DNA of 64,000 nt from Polytrichum commune (lineage: Eukaryota; Streptophyta; Polytrichopsida; Polytrichales; Polytrichaceae). This document shows, piece by piece, positions 33,641-43,049 of this stretch. How positions within the stretch are numbered: the first letter of the stretch is position 1; each line of letters begins with the position of its first letter. The stretch spans positions 43,829,169 through 43,893,168 of the forward strand of contig OX485806.1 in assembly GCA_950295325.1 (NCBI GenBank). The letters run 5' to 3'. Both the position numbers and the translations under genes were made by a program. The notes below the pieces were generated by a model. That model had not been told where the DNA came from and did not search any database. It saw only the letters and a program-made list of their open reading frames with translations.

Positions 33641-35286
33641 GCTACTTGGGTAGTGGGACTCGTTCCTGATGGCCAAAAAAATGGACCAGTAGATGTAGAT
33701 GTACTAATTTTTGGGTGTGTTTGTATACTGAGCAGCATTCCACTGGCAAAGTTCGATTGTATAAGGGGACTACCGGTGTCCAGCCCTGTTTGGACTTTAT
33801 ACTTGCTGATATCCCGGAGGGCTTGCCCGTTCCAGGGATCTCCAACCCACCAACGTCGATTCCTGCCTGGAATCAAGAAACTCACGAGTGGCTTCAGCCA
33901 ATCTTTGATTTTGCAAATAACCATTTGCATGATGACGGGGCCATCATTTTATTTCACCCTTTTCGAATGACTACAAAATCCATGATTCTTAGATATTGTG
34001 AGTGTTTCGGTTTTCAAGTTCGGAAGGAGTGGTGGGGTATGAACCGCCTTCATCTGATGTCCCCGATTAACTAGAGTGTCACTGTAAGTTAATTCTCTAA
34101 TTTAATTTACTCTTTATTTTTTAACAAATTTAAAACATTGTTTGACACGAATACTACATAATGATTTTCTCATATTTTTGGTTCATTGTTCTCAGTTGAC
34201 AAGTGCTGCTTGCAATGGCTGGACCCTAACTCAGTCCATAGGTCTTGGAATCTCATTGGCTGATGTGGAGTTCTGAACTGCTTTGTTCTGTATATTGAAC
34301 TCAGTAATTTTGGACCATGGCAGACTATGCGTTTTGGGATTACATTGGTGGTGAGGACCATGCCTGGCAAACCTGCTTCCAATTTCTCATTTCAGCCTGT
34401 CCCCGCTCTTGACCGACACGGGGTAGATGTATCAAGAGATGATATTCTACATAACCTCGTCTCTCGTGATGATCAGCTCATGAATGGACCCACGCCGTGG
34501 CGAGGTCCAAGAAAGAAGTCTACTCTTTTAATGCAGATGTTAATTCAGAGTTCTTCCTCTCCTGGGGATGTTGTTTTAGACTGCACTACTGCTACGGGTA
34601 TGTTAATTCAATCTGCCAACTCACATATTTAACTATTTGTTTTTAGTTCCATAGAAAGCACACTAATTTTATTGTCATTCTTTTTATTGTAGGTTCTTCC
34701 ATCCATGCGTCCCGCAACGTCCAGCGTCACATCGTGGCATTAGAGGCTGATGAGGCCATTTTCCATGCCTTGCTTAAACCCTTGATTCGTTCGAGTGTTG
34801 CTCCTGAGGTCACTTCTGGAGCAACGGCAACTAGTGAGGACCCGGAGGGCGATGTACTTGTGGTCCCGAGAATTGTGAAGAAGTCTCGATTCAGTAAGTG
34901 AGTTTGTTGAACATTCTCTCATACATTTGTTTTACTTTTGAGCGTCATTGTATCTAATATCGAGTCCTAAACATGGTACTTTTGGAATTTGCAGATATGG
35001 AGCAATGAGCTATCTTAGTCACCGCCCTTTCTTCTGTGACCCTACGTTTTATCCAAGTCCTCCAAAGTCTTGGCAACTCCCTTCATACGCAAATGACGTT
35101 GCCAATGAATTAGCGGAAGGTTCATATCGTACATTTAGACCTAAGAATTTGATGCTAAGAAGTATAGAGTATGTTGATTTAGAAGCTGTTGAGTCTGAGG
35201 ATGAAGGCTCCTCAGATGCAGATAGTACAGATTCTAAAGTCTCTGTAGCATTATCTGATAATTGTGATTTCGATTATATGACTTAG

Positions 35287-35744
35287 CTAGAATTTTGTGT
35301 CTTATTACTTACATAATAATATATTTTTGCATTTGATTGTTCAGTGTCCTTTTAGTGCGGGTATAATGGGAATAACTAAACCAAAAAATTAAAGATAAAA
35401 AATAAAAAATATCAATACATTTTTAAGAATTACAAAAAATAAGAAGATAGACTGGAAGAAGAATGGAAGAATAAATCCTAAACAAATAAATAACGGAAGA
35501 TGAATGGAAGAATAAAAAAATAAGAAGATAGAATGGAAGAAGAACGGAAGAATTAAAAAATTGCACTACTTATTTTGTATTATAATAATTACACCCTCGC
35601 ATTTTGAAATTAACCCCTAAACCTGAACCACGGATATAGGCATGATTTTTTCCCTAAAATATTGTATTATAGTCAAAACAACTATCAAAACCGCGGTCAT
35701 AGGATATGATTTAGTTGACAGCAATTTCCAAAATTACAGAAAAG
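35287..35744. other. subterminal AT-rich stretch of the MULE-like element
   Basis: No gene. Contains repeated GAAGA(A/T)(A/G)GAATGGAAGAA phrases and A-rich runs between the methylase stop and the right terminal repeat. Confidence 0.45.
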
Positions 35745-35788
35745 TTACCGCTCACCGCTCACCGCTCATCGCTCACTAAATAGCTTTT
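35745..35788. repeat. right terminal inverted repeat of the MULE-like element
   Basis: TTACCGCTCACCGCTCACCG followed by CTCATCGCTCACTAAATAGC is the inverse of the left end at 23929-23971. It abuts CGGGGTCCAGG of the copia 3' LTR, which corresponds to base ~75 of the intact 5' LTR. Confidence 0.7.
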
Positions 35789-36017
35789 CCCGGGGTCCAG
35801 GGTCCGAGGTATGAGTGGGAAGACTTAACTAAGCCCACTTATCGAGGATTAGGAGGGAAGCCGCCACGTAGGAAGACTAAGCTGACATCATCTATCGGTG
35901 TAGTAATTGCACCGAGAGTGTACTCATGTATATATAGCCCCCACATTTGGTTGAGGCTCATAAGTTTTTCTTACATCGTTATGCTGCCGCTTTGTCTATC
36001 TTATTAGTTATTTAACA
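35789..36017 (+). repeat. copia 3' LTR, 5'-truncated
   Basis: Matches 18528-18754 of the 5' LTR with four substitutions and ends TTAACA followed by the CTTTG duplication. The first ~74 bp are missing at the junction with the DNA transposon. Confidence 0.85.
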
Positions 36018-36022
36018 CTTTG

Positions 36023-36478
36023 AACTGGGTTGAAGGGTTAGGGTTCAAGGACGTCGGTGGGATCAAGTTTATCTCGTATAGACAGACTCCAGAGTTCTGG
36101 TGTACGTACTTAAACCTGCGTTTATTGAAATAAACAACCATGGAACGTGGAACTGAGCGGGTAGGGTTGAAGCACAGATTGTGCCATATTCCACGGCTTC
36201 TTGATGTTCTGCTAGATCTTTGAAGATGCGTTGTCATATTGCGATCATACTTCGAAATGGTACGAGGCTGCCACGATTGTCGCCTACACGAAGTAAGATT
36301 TTGAACTTATGAATTCTGGTCCAGCTTAGGGTTTTCCTGGAGCGGGGATCATCTTCGTATTGGTAGAACGTTGAACATTACTCGAGGAGGAACTGACATT
36401 CAGGTGTCCTCAAAGGATGTACTTACTAAATCCTGCGGTCATTGAAATAAACAGCCGTGGAACATGGACCTGAGCGTG
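36023..36478. repeat. ~318-bp tandem repeat, left part
   Basis: TATTGAAATAAACA(A/G)CC(A/G)TGGAAC occurs at about 36123 and again at about 36440, a ~318-bp period. The second unit is interrupted at 36478 by the hAT element and resumes at 46849. The units contain CACGGCTTC, GTGAAGATGCGTT, CGATCATACTT and GAATTCTGGTC phrases. The family is unknown; no open frame is long enough for a gene. Confidence 0.7.
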
Positions 36479-36533
36479 CCGCGTCACTGAGGCGCAGATT
36501 AGGGAGTCGGGCCTGTGGCCGGCTCCCACAATC

Positions 36534-36951
36534 TGAGCCGTTCACTTCTAAACATTCATCCAACAGTTGATAATATCCTAGGTGGCAGGCGCCCATGGTC
36601 GGGCACGGGTCCCAAACGCAGGGGGGCATGCAAGGTTCGGCACGGGTCCCGGAACGCAGCTCCCCATTAAATGTGGTCCAAATTAATTGATGTCCAAATT
36701 AATTGATGTCAAGTGAGGAGAGGGCATTAGAATTAATTGATGTCCAAATTAATTGATGTCAAGTGATGAGGAGAGGGCATTAGAATTAATGGACATCAAT
36801 TAATTTGGACCACATTTAATGGGGAACTGCGTTCCGGGACCCGTGCCGGACCTTGCATGCCCCCCTGCGTTTGAGACCCGTGCCCGATCTGGGCGCCCAC
36901 CACCTAGGATATTATCAACCGTTGGATGAATGTTTAGAAGTGAATGGCTCA
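36534..36951. mobile_element. foldback element with ~161-bp arms
   Basis: The arms 36534-36695 and 36791-36951 are inverted copies at roughly 90 percent identity, beginning TGAGCC(G/A)TTCACTTCTAA and ending at AATTAATTGATGTCC. The loop holds tandem AAATTAATTGATGTC and a duplicated AGGAGAGGGCATTAGAATTAA. It starts one base after the hAT terminal repeat, so it may be either an inserted MITE or part of the hAT end. No target duplication was found. Confidence 0.75.
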
Positions 36952-37517
36952 TATTGGGGCCATGCACATGGAGATTTGGGGGCGCCAGCCTCCGCCTAGC
37001 GCAAGCCAGGTGGCCCCCCGTGGTTGGCCGTCAGGGGGGGCGGTCAGGCCCACAGGGAGCGGCTGACCCGCCAGGCTGGGCGGTCCCGCCCCCGGTCTCC
37101 GCCTAAAGCCCTCCGCCACCTGCCCCCCGCACCTACCCCTCCGCCACCTATCCCCTAGGCTGCGGGATGATTTTTTTTTTTACAGATATTTTATCTAAAA
37201 TAGTACAGCTAAGGGCGGTTACTTTTTGGTCCGCCCAAAGCTTAAATGGGTGAGGGAGGCCCAGCTCCTCACTCATATTTCATCGCTTGCAAATAGATAG
37301 ATAGATAGATAGAAACTCCGAAGTTTTTTTAGCAAGGTAGCTAGCTTGCAAATACAAGTCAATATGGCCACGAGGGAGGAGGATATGATTTTAGTTTTTT
37401 TGCCTTCATGGTGGTATTTCTCACATTTCCAATTTGTAGAGCGCGTGTGCGACCAACATTAGAATTGTTGGATGGAAGTGTAGGGGCTAGGTATTTTCCT
37501 CTAGTTGTTGTTTATTC
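36952..37517. other. GC-rich block and leader, probable left end of Harbinger element 1
   Basis: 36980-37160 is very GC-rich with CCGCC/CCTCCGCC phrases. A comparable GC-rich block at 42600-42740 in inverted sense shares GCCCTCCGCCACC. These may be degenerate terminal repeats of the Harbinger element, but exact ends and a TTA/TAA duplication were not found. A GATA repeat lies at 37295-37313. Confidence 0.4.
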
Positions 37518-38696
37518 GTGGATGCTACGTTTCCCGCAAATATTGTGGTGGGTAGAACCGAAACAAAATATGATGTTGTTGAGGGAGATGTGTGGCATAC
37601 CGCCCCGGATATGTTAGATCGGAAATACCGTATGACCTACAGGATGAATTTTCTAGCATTTGAACAGTTGGTTGCCGAACTAACACCATTTTTGCGTCCT
37701 ACTGCGCAGATGTTTGTCAGGCCTCCTATACCCATTAGGAAGCAAGTGTGTTTAGTTATATACCGATTAGCCCATGGTTTTTCTTGCAAAGCCATGAATA
37801 TGTTGTATGGTTGTGGGGAATCTACCATTAGAAAATATACCCTAATTGTTTGTAGACTATTGTCTTCTAGAAATGGATTATTTGGTGTATACATTCACGC
37901 GCCTAGAGGGCATAGAATAATGGATATTATCCGTAAGTTTAGGGATCTTACCGGCTTGCCCAATGTGGTGGGTGCTATAGATGGCACCCACATTCTTTTG
38001 TCTATTAGGCCTCAAAGGGGTTTAACCCCTATGCCTTGTGATTTTTTCAATAGAAAAAAGTTTCATAGTGTGTTATTGCAAGCAGTGTGCGATGCAGAGG
38101 GATTTTTTTGGAATGTGTGTGCATGGTAGCCCGGTGGAGTGCATGATGCCGCTCAGTTTGCTTGGTCCAAAATCTATACGCAATTGAGGACACGAGAGAT
38201 TTTACCGGAGCCAGTTTTGGAAATTGGTGGATTGGAGGTTCGACCGTATTTGTTGGGAGATTCCGCCTATCCTAGCCGTCCCTATCTCCTGAAGAATTTT
38301 AAGCCCAGTGTCAATAATCCTAGGTTTCAAGATAAAAGAAGATTTGATGAATCCTTGAATTCTGGCAGAGTTGTGATTGAACAAGCTTTTGGGGCATTGA
38401 AGAATCGATGGAGAATTTTGAAGAATTTGAATATGGGCGTAAATAAGGCCGCTACAATCACTCTTGCGTGTTGTGTTTTGTATAATTACTGCGAGATATT
38501 CTCGGAGCGAGTTCCATTGCTAGAGAATATAGATCAACGTGCCGATCATTTTGTTGGAGTACGTAGGGGACCTCTAAGAGTGCCTGGGGATGGTCGGGCT
38601 AGTAAAGTAGCGGGAGAACAAATGAGGGCAGCTGTCGCACACCTCTCCATGAGGAGTGGCCGAAACACCATGGGCACAAGGGGGACCCCGGAGTGA
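37518..38696 (+). pseudogene. PIF/Harbinger transposase (one stop)
   Basis: A DDE nuclease that excises and inserts the element. One frame of ~392 codons is interrupted only by TAG at 38127-38129 in the phrase VCAW.PGGVHDA, where CAG (Gln) would fit. Visible are an HTH-like region (IYRLAHGFSCKAMNMLYGCG), first Asp in VVGAIDGTHI, second in LLGDSAYPSRPY and Glu in VVIEQAFGALKNRWRIL. The first codon in the frame is GTG, so the true start is probably further upstream or in another exon. The partner gene is the trihelix-like frame at 41584-42369, as is usual in this superfamily. Confidence 0.82.
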
Positions 38697-38761
38697 CACC
38701 CGGGACTTGTGGCGCCGTTGGTGAGAGGGCCCAAGTGATCCTAGTGTGGGTGAGGGCCCCG

Positions 38762-39555
38762 GGCGTTGGGAACGCCTCCCCACCCACAAAGACTAGGAGG
38801 CATGAGGGTAAGGCCATGAGCTATGCGTAGCTCATGGCGTGGTGATTCTAGAATGCTCAAGATCACCTCAAGCGGAGGTGGGAGCTAGGAGTTATGGCCA
38901 TTTGAGTGGGGCGCTGTCCCGGGACAGCGCCCTGGTACAGCAGTGCCTGGGAGTGATTCCCGGGACTGCCAAGGTTCAAACAGGCATAACTTCCTCAAGA
39001 CTTGCCCGAATGGGGCAAGCGAGGAGTCCATCGGCATCTACGTGAAGCGTAGATGAGGATGGAGTGGTTGGTTGTTATGATCAAACATCATACAAGGAAG
39101 TTATGATGGTCTGAAGCTGCTGGGGGGGTTCTAGGCCCAGCAGCTAAGGGAAAATGTCCACTTGGCCCCAACTCTTGGTAGAGAGACAAGAGGTTGGTTG
39201 GCGGTGGGGTAGGGGCTCCGTGTAGAGTCCTAGAGGCTTATATGGGTGAGGTGGTGTGGCCTCACCCACCCGAGGCCGAACGGCACGGCCTCCATGGGCA
39301 TTGGCCCATTGTGGGGCCATAGTTGCCTAGTATGGTTCGGGTTGTTGTAGTGTTGCTCCGGCAACGCGATGATCAACATAGGATTGTACTTCCATGGATG
39401 GAAGTCCACATTGGGGAAATGGGTTACCGATTAAGGGGTGAGTCCCGAAAGCAAAGTAGGAGGGTTGGTTCCCTCCTATGAACTATTGGTCCGGGGTAAG
39501 AGGAGCTATCCATTAGCATGGCGGAATGCGAAGGGTTAGCGCTCGTAACCTTTGC
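38762..39555 (+). other. dense array of perfect hairpins downstream of the Harbinger transposase
   Basis: At least 13 short-loop inverted repeats in under 800 bp. Examples: GGCGTT/AACGCC 38762-38776; GCCATGAGCTA/TAGCTCATGGC 38813-38838; a 24-bp palindrome with arm GGGCGCTGTCCC 38909-38932; a stem-loop 38940-38969; CTTGCCC/GGGCAAG 39001-39019; CATCTACG/CGTAGATG 39035-39055; AGCTGCTGGG/CCCAGCAGCT 39115-39145; CTCTTG/CAAGAG with flanking CCAA/TTGG 39168-39197; TGGGTGAGG/CCTCACCCA 39243-39268; ACTTCCAT/ATGGAAGT 39388-39405; TAGGAGGG/CCCTCCTA 39457-39478; GGTTA/TAACC 39534-39550. A long-range pair CATAACTTCCT/AGGAAGTTATG (38985-38995 with 39095-39105) encloses three of them. No open frame explains it. 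A structured RNA or a foldable DNA segment is possible. Confidence 0.7.
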
Positions 39556-41583
39556 TAGAAACGAAAATTGGCAAGATTATTAAGGGACCTAGCAAGGGTT
39601 GCGACAGCAGCCTTGTTTGAAGCTTGGGTTGCAAGAAACCCATCTTTATGATGTATAGTATTAGTCTATGTTGTATTGTTCTATTTTATAGTGTATAAAT
39701 TATTGGTATAAACAATTTGAAATGTGTCTTCAGTAATTCTCGTCGTTGAGTGATGAATAGACAATATGTAAATGTTAATGTTTGGAAAATATCATGATTA
39801 TAATGATATTGTTCGTCGTCTTTGGTAAGACACTTTTGGGAAATGTAACAAATGTCGTATTGTGGAGGTGTTTCTTCTCCTTATTATGACAAATGGCCTA
39901 AAATTTTCGCACTATGAAGGGAACTAGAAAACACAACAAATATGACCTTTAAAACATATGCAACGAATTTAAACAATATAGATTATATGAAATAAGAATT
40001 AGATAGTAATGATGCATGACGTTTAGCATCACTAAGCAAATTGCCGTTGCAAAACAAAAAAATTGTAAGTGTCTTAAGATTGTTACTTAGGGTGGTCAAA
40101 ATAACCACAATAGGGGCCACATTTGCGGTCATTTTTAGCATGGTGTTTTAGTACACTAAGTAGGATCCCATACACTTCGTACGAACACATACACTAAATA
40201 ACAATATCCCTGTCAAAATAGGTTATATGAAATGTAAATTCAAACACTAAATATGAACTATGGTAATATGTGGAGGTTACATGTTTTAATGTAGTTCTAT
40301 TAGGGACATGAAAATAACGAACTACAATATAAGAAGAATACCAACATTTTTTATATCAAATGTTCCAACATTAATTACCAAAAAATTGAGAATTAGTGTT
40401 AAGCAAGATATGGTGGTAGCAACATGAAATATAAACAAACATTAAATAACCTATTTAGTGTAGTGCCAACAAATGGTACATGTCACATGTACCTTACATT
40501 GAACATGCACAAATTAAATTGCTCCTAATTTTTGTGAGGCACATCTTCGACACATTAACAAGAAGTGAGGACAAGTGAAGCCCAAGATAAGACAAAACAT
40601 AGGTCAAATTTGAATTTTTCTCAAAATGGCCCTCTTTTGGGCATATATTAAAAAAATCAATACGCTCAAATTTTGGTGGATGGTCATTCTTCTTGGTCCA
40701 TATTTAGTTTACACGTAGTGAGGGGCCCAAGGCTTTCATTTTATTTTTCAGGAAGTCGGAACATGAAAGTTTGACCATGAACTTACCTTGTCCATCGTAC
40801 ATTAGTTACCCCAATTATCATGAAGTTTCCAATGACAAGTGAAGCTCTGAAGTAGTTCCCAAGTGAAAATGAATGTAATGTATATGTACATAACATGGAT
40901 GAAAGGAATTGTAGCATTTATTCTTTTTTTATGTGAGATAATGTAAGCTCTACATGTCGTATTATCGAGTGCCGCAGACGTATGAAAATGGTAATATGTT
41001 GAGCCAAGAAGTCGGTGCCGCAAAAATGTGTCGTAATATCGATTGTCGTACCAACGAGGTTGGACTGTATGGGAGCTAACAATTTGTAATAATTACAATG
41101 TGTATTTTGTAACAAATATATAAATTATTATAGAACGCATGCTTGAGAATGTGACAGCATATTGTGAAGACAATTATATGCAATTATACAATTGTTAGGG
41201 AAAACCTTTATGTAGTAGGTGCATTGAATGAAGTGTATAGGTAATTACAAACGCACGGATTTCTAGTGTCACATAATGTAATTGTATTAGCAGACAATAT
41301 TCATGATGTGGGTGTAATTTGCTAAGAAAGCGAATACACTTGATTATGTATATTGTAGAAGTATGTCGTGCATTAACATTCGCCGTATAAAAGAAGCATG
41401 TACATTTTTAATGAAGATTGTAATTTTTATTAAACATATAAATATTATATGAACTCAAGGAAATGTAATAAGAAACATATATAAACTATGATATGTAAAT
41501 GTATGGCAAAGAGATATTGTTATATTGCATCAAAATATCAAGTACAATGAAATTGGAAACTTCCAATGACAACATTGCCATAT
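39556..41583. other. AT-rich non-coding part of Harbinger element 1
   Basis: About 2 kb between the convergent transposase and trihelix-like genes with no open frame beyond ~73 codons and no recognisable domain. It contains many TAAATA/ACATGT phrases. This is probably the 3' flank of both genes or old inserted sequence. Confidence 0.45.
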
Positions 41584-42369
41584 CTACTTATTTAGATTTT
41601 GCAGCACACTTGCAAAAAGACCTGCCATCCTCTCCTGCGATGCTTGAGTTAGTTTAAACATCTCCAACTCCAACTGCCTATTGTCTTTCTGCATTTCAAC
41701 AGCCGCCTCTAACTTCAACTCCTCAATTCTACGGGTAGACTCACAAAACCGATCCAGAGAAGCTGCCATATCATTTGACAATCTTCTCTTCTTCACTGGT
41801 TGTCCCCGGACTCCAGGCAAGTTTGCGGCTCTAGTTCGAGGAGAATCCGGCTCCTCCTCTCCACCCTCTTGTGTTGCCTCTTCTTCTTGAGATGGAACTT
41901 GTTCTTCTACACCCACATGTTCGCCATTGTCCATCCCACCGGGCACACCATCCGCCTTGGCAGTACCAGAAAGTACCTCATCGATGGTGTTAAACCAAAT
42001 CCACTGAGATCCTGCATTGTCACCCGTGACATTGTGGAGTTTCTTTTCCTTGTGATAGTGTCGCTTGAGCTTGTCCCATTTGTCCCTAATTTGACTCCAA
42101 GTCCTCCTAGCCTCATTAGGATGCTCCCTCAAAATTTACTCCCTAATCCTCTCCCAATTTTCTTGCTTAAACACAGTTGTGCCAAAGCTCTCAATCCTCT
42201 CCTTCACCAAATCTATGAGAAATTTGGTGGCACCATGGGTCCACTCCCTAGCCGGAAGAGATGAGGAACCTAAACCCAAAATTTCGTCATTGGTAGGGAG
42301 AGATGGAGTCCCCAAAATTGGAGGGGATGCAAGTACTACTTTCCCCAAATAACCCAAGCCCTCCTTCAT
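41584..42369 (-). pseudogene. Harbinger-associated Myb/trihelix-like protein (one stop)
   Basis: In PIF/Harbinger elements a second protein with a Myb/SANT or trihelix domain helps the transposase enter the nucleus and bind the ends. The frame runs from ATG 42367-42369 with TAA at 42136-42138 between NWERIRE and ILREHPNEARRTW. The trihelix pattern is visible: spaced Trp in EWTHGATKFLIDL, ENWERIRE and RTWSQIRDKWDKLKRHYH. Then come an acidic Glu/Gln-rich linker, a basic KKRR signal and a C-terminal coiled-coil-like stretch (EELKLEAAVEMQKDNRQLEL). Confidence 0.72.
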
Positions 42370-43049
42370 GATAAAAAAAAAAAATGCCTAACTTGAGGGT
42401 GACGTGGAAGAAAGAAAGCCCAAATGTGGGTGTGAATATGAGAGAAGAGAAATGGGTGTGAGTGAAGAGGAAGTGAATGATGTGGATGTTTAGTGTTCAA
42501 ACTTGTGCTTAAGTATGTTTTGGGGAGGGGTGGAGAGGGGTGTTAAAGTGGTGTCTTGCTGGGCTCATTAGTTACTGACAGCTGGGGTGAGATTTTTATG
42601 TGACCTGGTGGCGGAGGGCGGCGAACCCTGCAACCCCGGGGCTGGGGTGGAGGTCCGCTTCGCCGCCCTCGCTGGCGGAGGGCGGAGGGGTCTGTTCCGG
42701 CCGGATGAGATTCATCCGGCCCGCCAGGCGGAGCGGCGTATTCTGCCCAGTGTTTCTTTTTGACAAAGGGTCCAGCCTTTCATGTGACGGCCAATTTTTA
42801 CATCATCGGTTTTTTGACGAGCTGGTCATATTTTAGCATGTCTTTTGACACCCAATTTTCCAAACTGACAGGTCCACAAACCCTTACTTGCATGCAATTC
42901 TATTTTATCCACAACAACAAATAGTAGTACAATTTGGAACAATATGCAATCAAATCAATTCCATTATCTTGTTTTCGATGACTTCAATGTCCATCACTTG
43001 TGATACAAAATTTCAAGTGATGTTTTGAAGCATTCACACATAGAGGAGT
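42370..43049. other. GC-rich right end of Harbinger element 1 and hAT subterminal region
   Basis: 42600-42740 is GC-rich with GGCGGAGGGCGG phrases and the hairpin GGCCGGATGA/TCATCCGGCC at 42699-42721. From 42780 to 42880 there are CATGTGACGGCC, TTTGACGAGC and TTTTGACACCC phrases. These resemble the TGTCAN3-TGACGGG phrases near the right hAT end and look like transposase binding sites. Confidence 0.45.

Larger units (their letters stand above)
29226..35286 (+). pseudogene. amino-type (N6-adenine/N4-cytosine) DNA methylase gene, multi-exon, damaged
   Basis: Catalytic exons are at 33670-35286. The order is that of beta-group amino methylases: an acidic motif IV-like LDFILADIPEG (in place of DPPY), WNQETHEWLQPIFDFANNHL, DDGAIILFHPF and FGFQVRKEWWGMNRLHLMSP (end 34074), then GPRKKSTLLMQMLIQ (motif X), GDVVLDCTTATG (motif I, Asp-Cys in place of Asp-Pro) and HIVALEADEAIF. 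Introns 34598-34692 and 34898-34994 have GT..AG ends and restore the frame; a third is likely at 34084-34195. The last exon has an acidic Ser/Asp/Glu tail. A TAG at 34072-34074 and a frame conflict near 34270 remain unexplained. Possible earlier exons: 29226-29576 (basic, MITRSRARAD), about 29665-29745 and 29865-30168. The tandem array (30150-33640) would lie in an intron. Confidence 0.6.
23929..35788. mobile_element. ~11.9-kb MULE-like DNA transposon with transposase and amino-type DNA methylase
   Basis: The ends are inverted copies: AAGCTATTTTGTGAGCG at 23929 and AAGCTATTTAGTGAGCG read from 35786 backward. Both are followed by a 7-bp tandem motif GCGGTGA(C/G) repeated about three times, then GGTAA. 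Inside are a MULE-like transposase with zinc cluster and SWIM finger (minus), a small frame (minus), a multi-exon methylase gene (plus) and a long tandem array. The element lies between the copia coding region and the rest of its 3' LTR, so it is younger than the copia. No target-site duplication is seen; about 74 bp of LTR are missing, so the insertion or a later event deleted sequence. Confidence 0.75.
18454..36017 (+). mobile_element. Ty1/copia retrotransposon, split by an 11.9-kb DNA transposon
   Basis: The 5' LTR is 18454-18754 (TGTTG...TTAACA) and the remaining 3' LTR is about 35789-36017. The duplication CTTTG stands at 18449-18453 and again at 36018-36022, marking the insertion site. 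Coding order gag, protease, integrase, RT, RNase H is that of Ty1/copia. The shared ~227 bp of the LTRs differ at four positions, three of them C/T, so the insertion is fairly young. The first ~74 bp of the 3' LTR are missing where the DNA transposon sits. Without that insert the element would be about 5.7 kb. Several stops and a deletion in RT disable it. Confidence 0.82.

Noticed and set aside
36036-36046. Telomere-like TTAGGG/AGGGTTAGGG motif
   Set aside because: Only one or two units, inside a ~318-bp repeat; too short for an interstitial telomere tract.
39421-39460. Hammerhead ribozyme signature (GGTGAGTCCCGAAAGC)
   Set aside because: It resembles part of the core but lacks the CUGAUGA box and a stem II loop; no stem I/III pairing was found.
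38690-39560. Group I or II intron or organellar insert
   Set aside because: No domain V-like hairpin, no GTGYG start and no group I core phrases were seen, so I report only a hairpin cluster.
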